NCBI GenBank assembly: GCA_023091735.1
Contig: JALKBU010000096.1
Location: 22,523-86,522, forward strand
DNA: 64,000 bases
Source of the DNA: Trichomonas tenax
Lineage: Eukaryota > Parabasalia > Trichomonadida > Trichomonadidae
Direction: 5' to 3'
The notes under the pieces were generated by a model. That model was not told the origin of the DNA and did not search any database. It was given only the letters and a program-made list of their open reading frames with translations. Shown in pieces: positions 10,071 through 20,518 of the stretch. The position numbers were made by a program, and so were the translations under genes. Within the stretch, counting starts at the first letter, position 1. Every line of letters starts with the position of its first letter.

Positions 10071-10766
10071 CTACGAATGCATATTCATATCGTTAAAACC
10101 TGAATTTGGATGATATTCATTAAATAAAATGTATGAAATATGAAAAGAATTTTCAAATCCGAAAATAGAATGCCTATGAATATTGCTATCATCTGCATTA
10201 TTTTTTGAATATTTTGGAACCTGAGGATTCTTTTCAGCATCAAAGAAGAAGATACCTTCTAAGATAGAGAAACCACAATATTTGAATGCTTTTTCAACAT
10301 GGCCCCAAATCATCTTCTTTCCAGCATCATTATAAAACTGTCCTTCTTCATCAAATGATTCTTCAGGAGCATTCCATGTTGATGATATCATGAACTTCTT
10401 GTCTTGGCAGAGACCTCCAGTTCCATATTTTTTAGAAGCATCTTTTCTCGATCTTCCATCATTTGCATGCATTGATCCTTTTCCTGTTGTGAAAACAGTA
10501 TCAATGTACTTCTTTACAGGTCACGGGACACTCATCCACCATGCTGGGACTCGAAGGATAACAATATCTATCTTTAAAATTTTCTGGAGTTCTTCATTAG
10601 GATCGAAACCATCATCGACATTTGTTTTTTTTTTTTCATCATCATATCCATATTGTTTCAATTCTGTTTCAGCGAGTTCTGTGAGCATTTTATTCAAGCT
10701 ACCGCCTGGAACAGCATATTTGCATCCTCCATTGAAAATGAGAACTCTTCCTTTTGTTTCACTCAT
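10071..10766 (-). pseudogene. MdaB-type flavodoxin-like NAD(P)H oxidoreductase with one internal stop
   Basis: The two open parts (10766-10521 and 10520-10071) lie in one frame and read as one ~230-residue flavodoxin-fold protein. It starts MSETKGRVLIFNGG, continues through VPAWWMSVP, a TGA at 10521-10523, PVKKYIDTVFTTGKGS and DGRSRKDASKKYGTGGL, to SSTWNAPEESF. This matches the bacterial-type MdaB/NQO-like family, where the position of the stop is a conserved tryptophan (WWMxxPWxVKKYID), so TGG to TGA is the simplest change. TGA ends several intact genes in this window, so recoding is unlikely. A good Inr sits upstream. The C-terminal ~45 residues diverge from the family. Recent nonsense allele or sequence error. 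Confidence 0.8.
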
Positions 10767-10775
10767 TTGTGGAAA

Positions 10776-10785
10776 AATGAAGTGA
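10776..10785 (-). promoter_or_regulatory. Inr-like element of the MdaB-type gene
   Basis: The minus strand reads TCACTTCATT about 10-20 nt before the ATG at 10766, close to the trichomonad initiator consensus TCAYTWYTCATTA. Supports the chosen start. Confidence 0.6.
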
Positions 10786-11162
10786 ACGTTCTAAATTTGT
10801 TTTGTATTCCAAAAATTCTTAAACAAGGTTTTCGGCTTGGACCTATAATATATATTTATCTACTTACTAACTAAATAAATACATAACCAAAATTGATACA
10901 TTAGCCGGTTGTATTTATGTATTTACTAGCCAATTGTCAGTAGCAGTTTTATTTCAATTCAATCGCTTCATCGTTTCATATCAATTATCGTTATTATATC
11001 ATTTAAATTCGAGCATCAAATCTAAATCATATTAATAGCTTTGTAAATACTCTCTTTCTTATTGAGATTCTTTAAGAATTATCCAATCTATAACTCATTT
11101 TGATATTCTAAATTATTAATTCTAACAAACAAAACAATATTTTATACATATATAAATGAATT

Positions 11163-13322
11163 CTATATGTTATCAACATTTTGCTTCTTAAGACGTGCAT
11201 TGAGAGTTTTTGTTTCTTTCTGTTCTTGGATATAGTTTTTGATACTTCTAATTGTTGTTGAATCAAGATCAGAGATATCGCTATCATCACTAATTATTTG
11301 CGCACGTCTATAACGCGGTGGAGGTGTTGTCACAGCAAACATTGGGGGTCGAACAGATGGACTACAATCTCTTGGCTGCATCAAAGCAGATATCGCCATT
11401 CGATGTGCAGATTCGAGCTCAAGAAGCGTTGAACTGAACAGTTTAGAAACATCGAGAGTACGCTGCTGAAATTCAATTGCACTCTTTGTGAGATCTCTGT
11501 TCTGCTCTGCACAGTATGACCTGAGTGTTGATGCTTTGATATCGAGATCTTTGATCGAAAAGCAAATTTCAGATGATACTTTTTCTGCAGCATTTCCAAA
11601 CTGATTCTTAGCTTTATCAGCAGCTCTATTGATTCTTTGAGTTCTAATATCAGTTTGCGCGAACTCGTCAATGCTGTCATCGAAGCTATCAGACTTAAAA
11701 TCAATTTCAGTAAGATTGTCATCATCAACTTTTCTTCTGTTGCTTTTGATTGTATCGGTCTTATTATTTTCTGTTTTTGTGCTATTTGGTGTGTTGATAA
11801 CACTTGGAACATTCTTCTGGAAGATTGTTATCATCCTTGACATATCTAAGTTATATTCTAATTCTTCTTCCAAATGCAAAGCAAATGGATTACTTTGTTT
11901 AAGTGTCATTCGTTTAGAACGACGCGATTGTGGTTTAATTGATGCAACTCTGACTGTGTCAATGGAATATGTTGAAAGAGAGTTGCTTAAAGCAGCTTCT
12001 CTTGCTTCTTTTCGAGCATTAGCATATATTTTCTTTTTATCGAGTTCAATTTGTTTCTTGAGTTTATTTATTTCATCTTCTCCTGATTTTTTAATCGATG
12101 AAAGTTTATTGTTATTTTCAGCTTCGATTTTCCTGAGTTGCAATTCGTATTTATCTTTGAGATTTTGAATCTTTTGTCGATGAACTGCTTCTAGTTTTTC
12201 AATATCTCGTTGCTGATCTTTCTTTCGATTTTCGATTTCTTGATCATTAGTTTCTTGCATCAATTTTTCTTTGGATGGAGAGAGTGAAAATTCGCGATTA
12301 ACGGAGTCCAAGTGATTTGCCGCCTTTATCTTAATTTGCTTGATTTTTTCTTCATGTTTTCTTCTCATTGTTTCTATTTCTTTTCGATGATTCTCCAAAA
12401 ATTCATCTTTTTCTCTTCTTGCTTCCTCTTGAATCGCTGAAAGTCGTTTTGCGTTATCTGAAATAATGGCGTTTTTGTCTGCTTCGAATTGACCTGTCAG
12501 AGTTTTAATGTATTTTTCATTTTCTTGTTTAACTTTTGCAACATTTTGTTCGTGTTTTCTTTTGATTTCTCGAATAGTTTTCTCTTGTTCAGATCGTAAT
12601 TCTGTTAGTTCGCTCGCGTATCTCTTCTGCTGTTCAGACATTTCTTTCGAATGCTCTTCTGCAAGGAATTTTAATTCGTTTTCATAATCTTGTTTCAGCA
12701 TTTTTATATCTTCTTGATATTGATTTTTCTGAGATTTTAATTTTTCGTCTGTAATGCTTTTAGCTTTATCCTTTTCGAGATTATCGTTCTTTGACTTCAG
12801 TTCCGAAAGGAATTTCTTTTCACGCTCGATTTCCATGTGATGTTTTAATCTTAACTCGTTAAGTTTTTCTTCGTGCTTTCTTTCTAATTCTTCGATCTCC
12901 TTATCAAGAAATGCCTGGTATTCTGCTGTGATCTGTAGTAATGATTCGCTTGAAATAGATTTAAATCCGTTATTTTGTAGATTTCCGTTTTGACTTGAAT
13001 TGCTGCCTTTCTGCTTGTTCTTTTGTTTCGTCTGATCGAGTTTTTTCTTCTCTTCTTGGAATAACATGAAATAATGATCATCAAGTGGATGATGACCGAT
13101 AGATTCGCCAGTTTTCTTGTTATAAAACAGCACTTTGTCCTCTGTTTTGTGCTCGTAGTATATCCAATCTGGCGGAAGAGGCGCTTTGAGACCTTCAACA
13201 GCAATCCAAAGCAATTCTTGGTCCTCGTTCGGGTCCAAACCTAGAAACTGGCAGTAAAAGTCCAGTTCCTCCGCCGATGGGTTCTGAGGAGGTTTGTATT
13301 GGACTTCCTCATAGTTTTCCAT
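11163..13322 (-). CDS. CEP164: CEP164-like WW-domain coiled-coil protein
   Basis: 719 residues. The N-terminus matches centriolar distal-appendage protein CEP164: AEELDFYCQFLGLDPNEDQELLWIAVEGLKAPLPPDW (two adjoining parts, residues 17-53), then a WW domain (about 47-80) with FYNKKTGESIG and HHPLDDHY. Residues ~85-440 are a long charged coiled coil, followed by a polar region and a shorter C-terminal helical part. CEP164 docks basal bodies to membrane and supports ciliogenesis, which suits a flagellate. Oddity: the second WW tryptophan (WDHP in animals) is replaced, giving GHHP. The next gene on this strand, the MdaB-like locus, lies downstream. Confidence rests on the N-terminal ~90 residues. 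Confidence 0.8.
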   Translation of the reverse strand: MENYEEVQYKPPQNPSAEELDFYCQFLGLDPNEDQELLWIAVEGLKAPLPPDWIYYEHKTEDKVLFYNKKTGESIGHHPLDDHYFMLFQEEKKKLDQTKQKNKQKGSNSSQNGNLQNNGFKSISSESLLQITAEYQAFLDKEIEELERKHEEKLNELRLKHHMEIEREKKFLSELKSKNDNLEKDKAKSITDEKLKSQKNQYQEDIKMLKQDYENELKFLAEEHSKEMSEQQKRYASELTELRSEQEKTIREIKRKHEQNVAKVKQENEKYIKTLTGQFEADKNAIISDNAKRLSAIQEEARREKDEFLENHRKEIETMRRKHEEKIKQIKIKAANHLDSVNREFSLSPSKEKLMQETNDQEIENRKKDQQRDIEKLEAVHRQKIQNLKDKYELQLRKIEAENNNKLSSIKKSGEDEINKLKKQIELDKKKIYANARKEAREAALSNSLSTYSIDTVRVASIKPQSRRSKRMTLKQSNPFALHLEEELEYNLDMSRMITIFQKNVPSVINTPNSTKTENNKTDTIKSNRRKVDDDNLTEIDFKSDSFDDSIDEFAQTDIRTQRINRAADKAKNQFGNAAEKVSSEICFSIKDLDIKASTLRSYCAEQNRDLTKSAIEFQQRTLDVSKLFSSTLLELESAHRMAISALMQPRDCSPSVRPPMFAVTTPPPRYRRAQIISDDSDISDLDSTTIRSIKNYIQEQKETKTLNARLKKQNVDNI

Positions 13323-14394
13323 CTTGTGGCGGTTTAAAATTTACACCTTTTTGTAAACCTTTTGATATTTACGGGCGCGAAAGCATCATGAAAACATTGC
13401 AATCCTTCAAATATAAAAAATATACAGCCAATTTTTATTCATGCACCTTCAATTAACATATACCTAATAGAGTATTATTCATTTGAAAGCTCGAAAAATT
13501 TGAATTGAATGCGCATGAATAATATTATTCTATCTTTTATAGCAGTTCTATACTATTTTGGAAACTTTTTGCATCAAGTTACCAATGTTTAATGAGTTTT
13601 TTGTCGTTTTGAAAGTGGATATTCATCAATGTTTAGTATTTCCTCATATAAATCATTAGAATAAAGACATTTGCTTTCGGAAGATGGACAATCATTCCTT
13701 GATAATGTACTTTATTAATACAGCTGTAAATAGAGGTAGGTCATCGAAGTCAAATCCAAGAGAATTGGCTCAAATTCCTACCATATGTTCGCTGCCACAT
13801 ATGCATCATTTTCTAGCGAGGGGCGTAAAAAACTGGTCTGCTGATTTATGGATAAGAGCGTGTAAAGATTGGCTACTTTTAGTTGATGATTTTTTTTGTG
13901 AAAAATCCTAATTTGAAAAATTTTAAGACAATTTTGAAGTAAAATGAAAAATAACTCCAGGGCATTGATTTATAATTATCAAAGAGTTGGAATCAATGGA
14001 AATATCAAGATTTTAATTGGATTATGACAAAAATAACAAGTTTACATTTTTTACACGACAAAATGGAAAAATATTCCAAATGTGATTCCATAAATACTGT
14101 CTAATGACTGCTATAAGGTTGGATATTTCGAGGTTATTGTGTTTATTACTGCTTTCATTAGAATATACATTGTTTCAAAATTTATAAACTTTTTATTTAA
14201 TTAAACTCATGCAATTTTATTCTCTCCGTAATGCAAAGCATAAGAACATGATTTTTATCGCATACATTTTAGGAAATGAGATTCGTTATACAAGAAACTC
14301 AAGATCGGCGGACCAAAATCAACTCAAAACAGAATAAAATATATATGCTAGGCTAGCTTTGCAGAATTGTAGGTGTTTTAGAAGATTCTCTTGG

Positions 14395-14424
14395 TTTTTA
14401 AAGGGAAATGGAACTAACCTTATT
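14395..14424 (+). repeat. Left outer inverted repeat (partner 16530-16559)
   Basis: Thirty bases that match the reverse complement of 16530-16559 at 25 of 30 positions, sharing GAACTAACCTTATT and TTTAA-GGGA blocks. With the partner it brackets 2165 bp containing the perfect inverted repeat. Possible terminal repeats of a non-autonomous element; no transposase is visible. Confidence 0.45.
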
Positions 14425-15468
14425 TATCACTTTTTGTTGATGGTCTATTCCAAGTTAAGCGAGAAAATTTCACTTCTGATTTACAAATATATTGGAAAAT
14501 TTGTTCAGGACCTGATGCTAAGTATGTGACATTTTATCATCAAAACCTTTTCCGACATTAGAAAAATATTGAAATTTCATCAAAATTCAAAATGATTGCC
14601 AATTACATTCGTGCTCTATGCTGATACTATCTACTGTCTTTTACATCGATTATGATATTTAATATTTTATTTTGCTTTTTAACATCGTAAAAGCAGAGTT
14701 ATAGATTGTATTCATATTTTCTGGAAATTTGTTAGTATTTCTTTTGATTTATACTTTATATTTGTAAATAATTGATATTGAATTCTTTGAATATCATGGT
14801 TTTATGAGAATTTATAATGCTGCTCGGGAGTGCTTTAATTTCTTAATAAGACTCATCATGTAAAAAACTGGAGAGTCCAATAACTAGGCTTCCAAGATTT
14901 AGAGATTATTATATATCAAGAAACTACTTCGAAAATTCACTACAGAGTGTCATAGCGGCATAAACACACTTATCGGTTGCAGGTTCGAATCAAACTTCAT
15001 AAAACTTTTTTCAAAATATATAACCTTATAATTTCCTTTCTAAAATTTCAGGTTTAGTGTTATGACAATGCATTCAACAAGCGATAAACATGAAACACAG
15101 ATGATTCTAATTAAGTTGCAGCAGAATTAACTAATGCATATTTGCGTGTTATCCTGAATTTGTAATTTGCAATCTAACTTCATATTGATTAGTTTTAATT
15201 AAACCTTATTGATATACATATCATACTATTTATATGAGAATTTGACAAGATGAAGAGTATCTATTACACAAAGATACAACTCAACATCATCATAACAAAG
15301 AATGATTCGCGAGAACAATGTATATTGTAAGGGACGCTACTTGATAGTAAGAAGTTATGCAACAACAATATAGCAAGAACTCAGGAGATAAGTAAAAATT
15401 AATGTGATAAAAAATAAAAATGAATTTTTATCAGATATTTCGATCTAAATATGATTTTCCATATAATT

Positions 15469-15625
15469 CATACATAAGATTCAATAAATTTCAGAGAGCC
15501 CAAGCTATGCTGGAGATTAAATACCTAAAATAGCATGAGAAGCTCTCGCCGGATATATGGCTCAATTGCTAAGTCTTGGAAAGATAGATAACAATCACGA
15601 CATGGTTTGATTCAATCAATCCATC
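15469..15625 (+). repeat. Perfect 157-bp inverted repeat, left arm
   Basis: Identical by eye over 157 bp to the reverse complement of 15896-16052, spacer 270 bp. Within the arm, GAGAGC...GCTCTC and CTATGCT...AGCAT-like pairs give a smaller hairpin. TGGCTCAATTG (15558-15568) fits a Pol III A box, and GGTTTGATTCA (15604-15614) is close to a B box at tRNA-like spacing (46 nt, against 44 in a typical tRNA). A clean cloverleaf cannot be drawn, so it is at most a degenerate tRNA-derived sequence. Confidence 0.85.
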
Positions 15626-15895
15626 ATTTTTTTTTGCTTTTTTTTGAATATTTTCTTTCAAATCATTTTTTATTGTATATTGTCATTATTAACATCAAAA
15701 TATAACATATATTAGCATGCACTTAATGCACACCTATTGTGTTAAATTAAATTTGACACTGACTCATAAGTTCTTTCATGGTATATTTCCAATGAATGTG
15801 AATCATTAAACCTGATTATGCGAATTTGATGGCCCTATACATGAGCAACATGATGAAGGAAATGTGTAAACCAATCAGGTACAATCATGAAGTTG

Positions 15896-16052
15896 GATGG
15901 ATTGATTGAATCAAACCATGTCGTGATTGTTATCTATCTTTCCAAGACTTAGCAATTGAGCCATATATCCGGCGAGAGCTTCTCATGCTATTTTAGGTAT
16001 TTAATCTCCAGCATAGCTTGGGCTCTCTGAAATTTATTGAATCTTATGTATG
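15896..16052 (-). repeat. Perfect 157-bp inverted repeat, right arm
   Basis: Reverse-complement partner of 15469-15625. Identity over the entire arm implies very recent origin or ongoing conversion, since the surrounding AT-rich DNA shows no such conservation. Confidence 0.85.
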
Positions 16053-16529
16053 GACTACTGTCACCTATGGGTATGTCGCAAAATGAAAATTCTACTCAGT
16101 TTTTAGACGAATTACTCAATATCAAGCAAAACAAATTTTAGATTTTTACAATTTCAAAGAATTTTCCTCTAATTCTTTGTATATAAGCTTTTAAATGCTA
16201 TGCTGATTTCATATTTGGCTGTCCACACTTTGGTTTTTGAGTTCAAAATTTTCTTCCAGAATTGCTATCAGAAACATGTTGTAATATGGATTTTGAACAA
16301 ATTAAGCTTTTTTGAACGTTAGATCCTTTGAAATTTTCAAGCGACGATATGAAGGAAAAAAGTGAGAAAAATGTTCATTTTTTCATCAAAAGTCTTATTT
16401 TCCAGATCAGAGGTGCTTATTCGCTTGAGATGTTATAAAGGAAAGTATGTATGAAAAATAGCTACGAGAAATGTTTTTGTATCTTGAGAAAAAGTAACTT
16501 TTAAAAGGGCACTTTGAGTAGTTTACATT

Positions 16530-16559
16530 AATAAGGTTAGTTCACTATCCCTTAAAAAG
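16530..16559 (-). repeat. Right outer inverted repeat (partner 14395-14424)
   Basis: Reverse complement matches 14395-14424 at 25 of 30 positions; see that entry. Confidence 0.45.
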
Positions 16560-18452
16560 ATAAAATATGTAATTTCTGTGATATACTTTTTTGTGTTGAT
16601 TCAGGTCATTCATGACGTGAATTGTGATTTGTGATATGTTGAAATGACTGGATTTGAGATTAATGTTTAATCGAGAATATATTCATAAGAAATTTAAATA
16701 TGATTCTTTCCCTTAACATTGAAATGTTAAGCATATGGTAGTCTTTAACATATCTTGGGCCTAGAACTTAGAATGTTCCTTACACAAGAATGTGGATTAT
16801 TTTTGCTGATCGTGAAAAAATAACAGACAAAAAAAATTGACGACCTACCTCTCGGGAAATAGATCTTTAAAAAATCTTGCTTCTCACTAGGGATGCAAAT
16901 TTGGAAATAATCATGTACGCTTTGGAAAAGTGACACATTTTGGGTGTTTCGTGGACACTCAAAATATCAAAAAAAAACGGGCCTCCAGCGCCAGCAGCGT
17001 CATCATCGCCTCAGGCAGTTCAAAAGCAATCAAAGTTCGCCAAGATTTCAAAGATGTCCCTCTCCTTCTTTTTCCTTCTTCTCCTCCTCCCTTTTTCCTT
17101 TCCTTCTTTTGCTTAAAAATTTTATTGTTTACAAGAACCTTATAGAACTTAATTGAACGGTGTGTCCTTTTCATGTCAGAAGTGTCCAAACGTCACTTTT
17201 ATGTATCGTAGCTTTACAAAACCCTTATTTTTGGTCACTTTTTGATATTATTTTGAACAAATTTGAGATCTAATTTTAGCGGATATATGTAATCTGTGTA
17301 TATTATATTGATGAATGGCTGATTTATTTTTGACTTTTTTAGACTTTTCGGATCAGATTTCACGAAAAACGAAAAAGATCACAAAAATTGGACACGTGGA
17401 CACATATAGATACGTATAATTCTGGATTTTTCCAGATTCAATTTGTTAAAACTTTTTTGTCGAATAAAATTTTAATATTTTGCTTGTAAAATCCTATTAT
17501 TTGTCGTAAAAACAGAAGATTTTTCAATTTTATTATAGCCACTCAGTTTCTTAATGGAAGCTGGTTTTAATGCATTCATATTGATGTTTTTGTCAACTAG
17601 TGCTTTACATCTGACAGGAAATATGTTCTGGATGGAAAGAAGGTGGAAGCAATCTCAAATCACTTCACTTTTCATTCAATTAACCAGGTCCTGCACATGA
17701 TTGTAGACAACATCTACAAAGCTTCATGGAAGTTCCATAAAACTTTTTTTGTTATAGAAAAACAAAATTATATTTAAATGATTCTAGAATTAATATCAAG
17801 TAAATTTTATTTTACAATTTTGAATCCGGAAGCGGTTTCTGGAAATAAATATGCATTGAAAAATACAATCTTCTTTAAAAGTGACAATTGATATAATGCA
17901 GAATAGCATATCAAGGGCATTTTTGCAATTATCTAATCATTTTTATCATTTTAAGTTATTTATTTAATTGCTAATAATATAAATTACGTGGCATAATTGG
18001 ATAAATCATTTTTCATTGACTAAGGTAAATTGTTCAATTGCGTCTTATTTATTTTTCCATTTTTGCTTTATCGTAATAAATACAGGCTAATACTAATATC
18101 TTGACTATGTATTATGCATATCTAACACTGGTTATACTATTTAATAAAAATTTTTCCATTCCAAAATTAGTTCCAGAAAATCTTCCAGAAAGTTTTTATT
18201 TCTATCCAGAATCCAAAATATCTTCCAAAGTTGCATCCCTAATTCTCACAACATATAAGAAGCGTTCGCATCAAATAATAAGTTGAATAATAATAAACAT
18301 AGAGTGGCTTTTTTTTCAATAAACGTTCTGAGCCGATAAATTTGACATTGTGAATTTGTTGTATTTTGAAATTTGCAGCTCAGTGTACGTTATTGAACAC
18401 AGCTGCAGTTTCCGTTAAATACAAATGTTATAATTTATGAATAAAGACTTTA

Positions 18453-19388
18453 ATGAAACTTTCTTGGGATGATTATTTTTCAGGCTCCGGAACTTCTTTT
18501 TATGGAGGAGAAATAACAAGCAATGGACAATTTTATGTCACTAATTGCAATTTCAAAGATAGTTCATCAAGAGCAATAGGATATTTAAATTCAAAAAGTA
18601 GCACAAATAAACTCGTTGTCGAATTTTGCTCCTTTTATAATATTAAAATAACTGATTTCGGGGCAGCAGTTTATTTCAATTCACAAGGAGAATGTTGCTT
18701 AAATCGTTTGTGCGGAACATTCTGCGATACAACGAAAGATGGACCTTTTGTGAGAATTATTGTTTCAAATAATGCAAACAATAAAAATCACTTTAATATG
18801 TCCACAAGCGCTTATTGTGGTAATTCTCCTGCAAGATTAGTTTGCGAATTTCATTATGGACAAACTTCAACTAGAAATTGTAATGTATCAAATTCAAATT
18901 GCAATTGGCCAGGAATTCGGCATTTATTTTCATATAATCCACAAATTTCATATTGCTCAATAAAAACTTGTTCAGGAAGATGGGCAATTCAATTCGAAGC
19001 AATTAACAATCCCGGAACTATACAATATTCCAATATTTTAAATAATAGTGCTTCAGAATTAGTTTATCTTAGTGGCAATTCTGCAAAATTTAGCAATTTA
19101 AATTTTATAGATAATAAAGTTTCAAGATTAATTTTAGCTCTTCAAACAACAACAGTCATTAATTGTTATTTTCAAGATAGTGCTCTTGGAGATACACATT
19201 CTGTGACTTATACATTATCAGCATTTACAAGGATAGAATTTCTTATTGAGTTTTTAAATACACGTCGATGTGTTGCTCAGGATGGTCAGAAAAATGATCC
19301 AGTTTGGCTTCTTTCTTGCCAAGCTTTAATGATGAATGACAGATTTATTTTAAATAAATATGTGTTTGCTTTCTTCATAATTTACTAA
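18453..19388 (+). CDS. Right-handed beta-helix (surface-type) protein, probably truncated
   Basis: 311 residues with repeated short strands of the type CSFYNI, NCNFKDSS, YCSIKTCS and YSNILNNSASE. These end in hydrophobic positions and Asn/Cys turns, as in parallel beta-helix (polymorphic-membrane-protein-like) proteins. The order YFNSQGECCLNRLCG followed by a DGPF(V/I) strand parallels the broken genes at 31.6 and 35.4 kb, so all three are one family. An in-frame TGA lies just upstream of the ATG. There is no signal peptide and no clear transmembrane tail, whereas complete family members would be expected to have both. It is therefore likely a truncated copy, although the frame itself is intact. 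No known ligand. Confidence 0.6.
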   Translation: MKLSWDDYFSGSGTSFYGGEITSNGQFYVTNCNFKDSSSRAIGYLNSKSSTNKLVVEFCSFYNIKITDFGAAVYFNSQGECCLNRLCGTFCDTTKDGPFVRIIVSNNANNKNHFNMSTSAYCGNSPARLVCEFHYGQTSTRNCNVSNSNCNWPGIRHLFSYNPQISYCSIKTCSGRWAIQFEAINNPGTIQYSNILNNSASELVYLSGNSAKFSNLNFIDNKVSRLILALQTTTVINCYFQDSALGDTHSVTYTLSAFTRIEFLIEFLNTRRCVAQDGQKNDPVWLLSCQALMMNDRFILNKYVFAFFIIY

Positions 19389-19590
19389 AAATATCGATTA
19401 TATATTTGCAAATGAGAAATCAATGCCTAAAAATATATATCGTGTGTTACAATAAAATTGTATTCTTGCATCGAATAACACATGTTAATTTATTTACAAG
19501 AATTCTCAAACTCTTGGTTATTGAATGTTTTGTCGATAAGCTCCGCGTGGTAGTCCTTGAGGTTCTTAATGAAGTATCTCAAGAACTTTT

Positions 19591-19929
19591 TCAAGTCTTT
19601 TTCAAGTCTTTTTCGGAAACTATTCTTATTTTCTTCTTTTCTTCAGTAATCTTGAAAGCTAATCCAATGGTGTAGTTCTTGAGGACCCTGAGACCTCTTT
19701 GAAGTAGTAAATTTTCTTTGTATGGCAATTCTTTGAGCTTATTTTCTAAATCTTTGAACATTTCGGTATTTATCCAATTTTGGATCTCATCAGTAAGTTC
19801 AAAATCGTTGATCCTTTCTAAATTGTCGATGAAAGCTGAAATTGAATTAAAGATTACCGAAGATTCCGACATCGAGTAAATTTTTTCGAAATCCTCGTTG
19901 TTTACATTCTTAATAAACTTCTTCTCCAT
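19591..19929 (-). CDS. Small charged protein, function unknown
   Basis: 112 residues from the first ATG (19929); the frame continues a little upstream without an ATG. Lys/Glu-rich helical sequence (MEKKFIKNVNNEDFEK, then LENKLKELPYKENLLL and LRVLKNYTIGLAFKITEEKK). The C-terminal end overlaps a short direct repeat (TTTTTCAAGTC twice). No domain recognised. It may be a real small gene or the N-terminal remnant of a larger helical protein. Confidence 0.4.
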   Translation of the reverse strand: MEKKFIKNVNNEDFEKIYSMSESSVIFNSISAFIDNLERINDFELTDEIQNWINTEMFKDLENKLKELPYKENLLLQRGLRVLKNYTIGLAFKITEEKKKIRIVSEKDLKKT

Positions 19930-20518
19930 CTCCTTAGTAAGGGCGTGAGAACACAAATTAAAATATGTTTAGAAATCGTTACTAAACATTGTTAATTGAT
20001 AATTTATCTGTATAAATGAATATTTTTGAAAAGAAAATAATCGCCATATATTCAAAATAAAATTTTGATAAGGAAAAGTGTACGAATATGGCAGTTTTTG
20101 TAGATTATCCTCTAATATGAAAAATTAACTACCATTCATATTGCCTAGATGTGTATATTACAATTCTTTAATCATGTATACAATATAAGAAAATCAAAAT
20201 TACCTCAAAAGATTCTCGTTAAATAAGCCTTTTTTGTTGCCATTCCTTTATCCATTAAAGCAGAAAAGTTAATGGAATATAATAGTAGTTACCATTTAAG
20301 TTTCATGGTAAAAGAAACGATATTAAATTCTTTGGATAAGCACAAACGCCTAAACTCAATCAGCACAATCTATTGTTAGTAAAGGCAATCATCAATAATG
20401 TTTCATTTTAAAATTTACGAATTAATGGATGGAAAAAGAAGATATACACATGCAAATTCTTATTTAAAAGACATGAAAACATAAAAATAATGATTTTGGA
20501 ATATTTCATACAATAAAA
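19930..20518. other. Intergenic, nothing recognised
   Basis: AT-rich spacer between a small gene and the 3' end of the IBP39-like gene; no repeats or RNA genes seen. Confidence 0.5.

Larger units (their letters stand above)
13323..18452. other. Gene-poor region around a long perfect inverted repeat
   Basis: About 5.1 kb without a credible gene. It contains the 157-bp inverted repeat (15469-15625 / 15896-16052), outer imperfect inverted repeats at 14395-14424 / 16530-16559, and a pyrimidine-rich tract near 17050-17115. A 59-codon frame from ATG 18107 with a hydrophobic start (MYYAYLTLVILF) could be a relic of the N-terminus of the beta-helix gene that follows, but this is weak. A 75-codon frame at 13684-13911 has no recognisable features. 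Confidence 0.55.

Noticed and set aside
13684..13911. 75-codon open frame
   Set aside because: No recognisable domain, no Inr, in repeat-like DNA; expected by chance in a window of this length.
14941..15010. GGTTCGAATC resembling a tRNA B box
   Set aside because: T-stem bases do not pair and no acceptor or anticodon stem can be formed.
16930..17156. Overlapping short frames over a pyrimidine-rich tract
   Set aside because: All are explained by the low-complexity CT-rich sequence; no coding signature.
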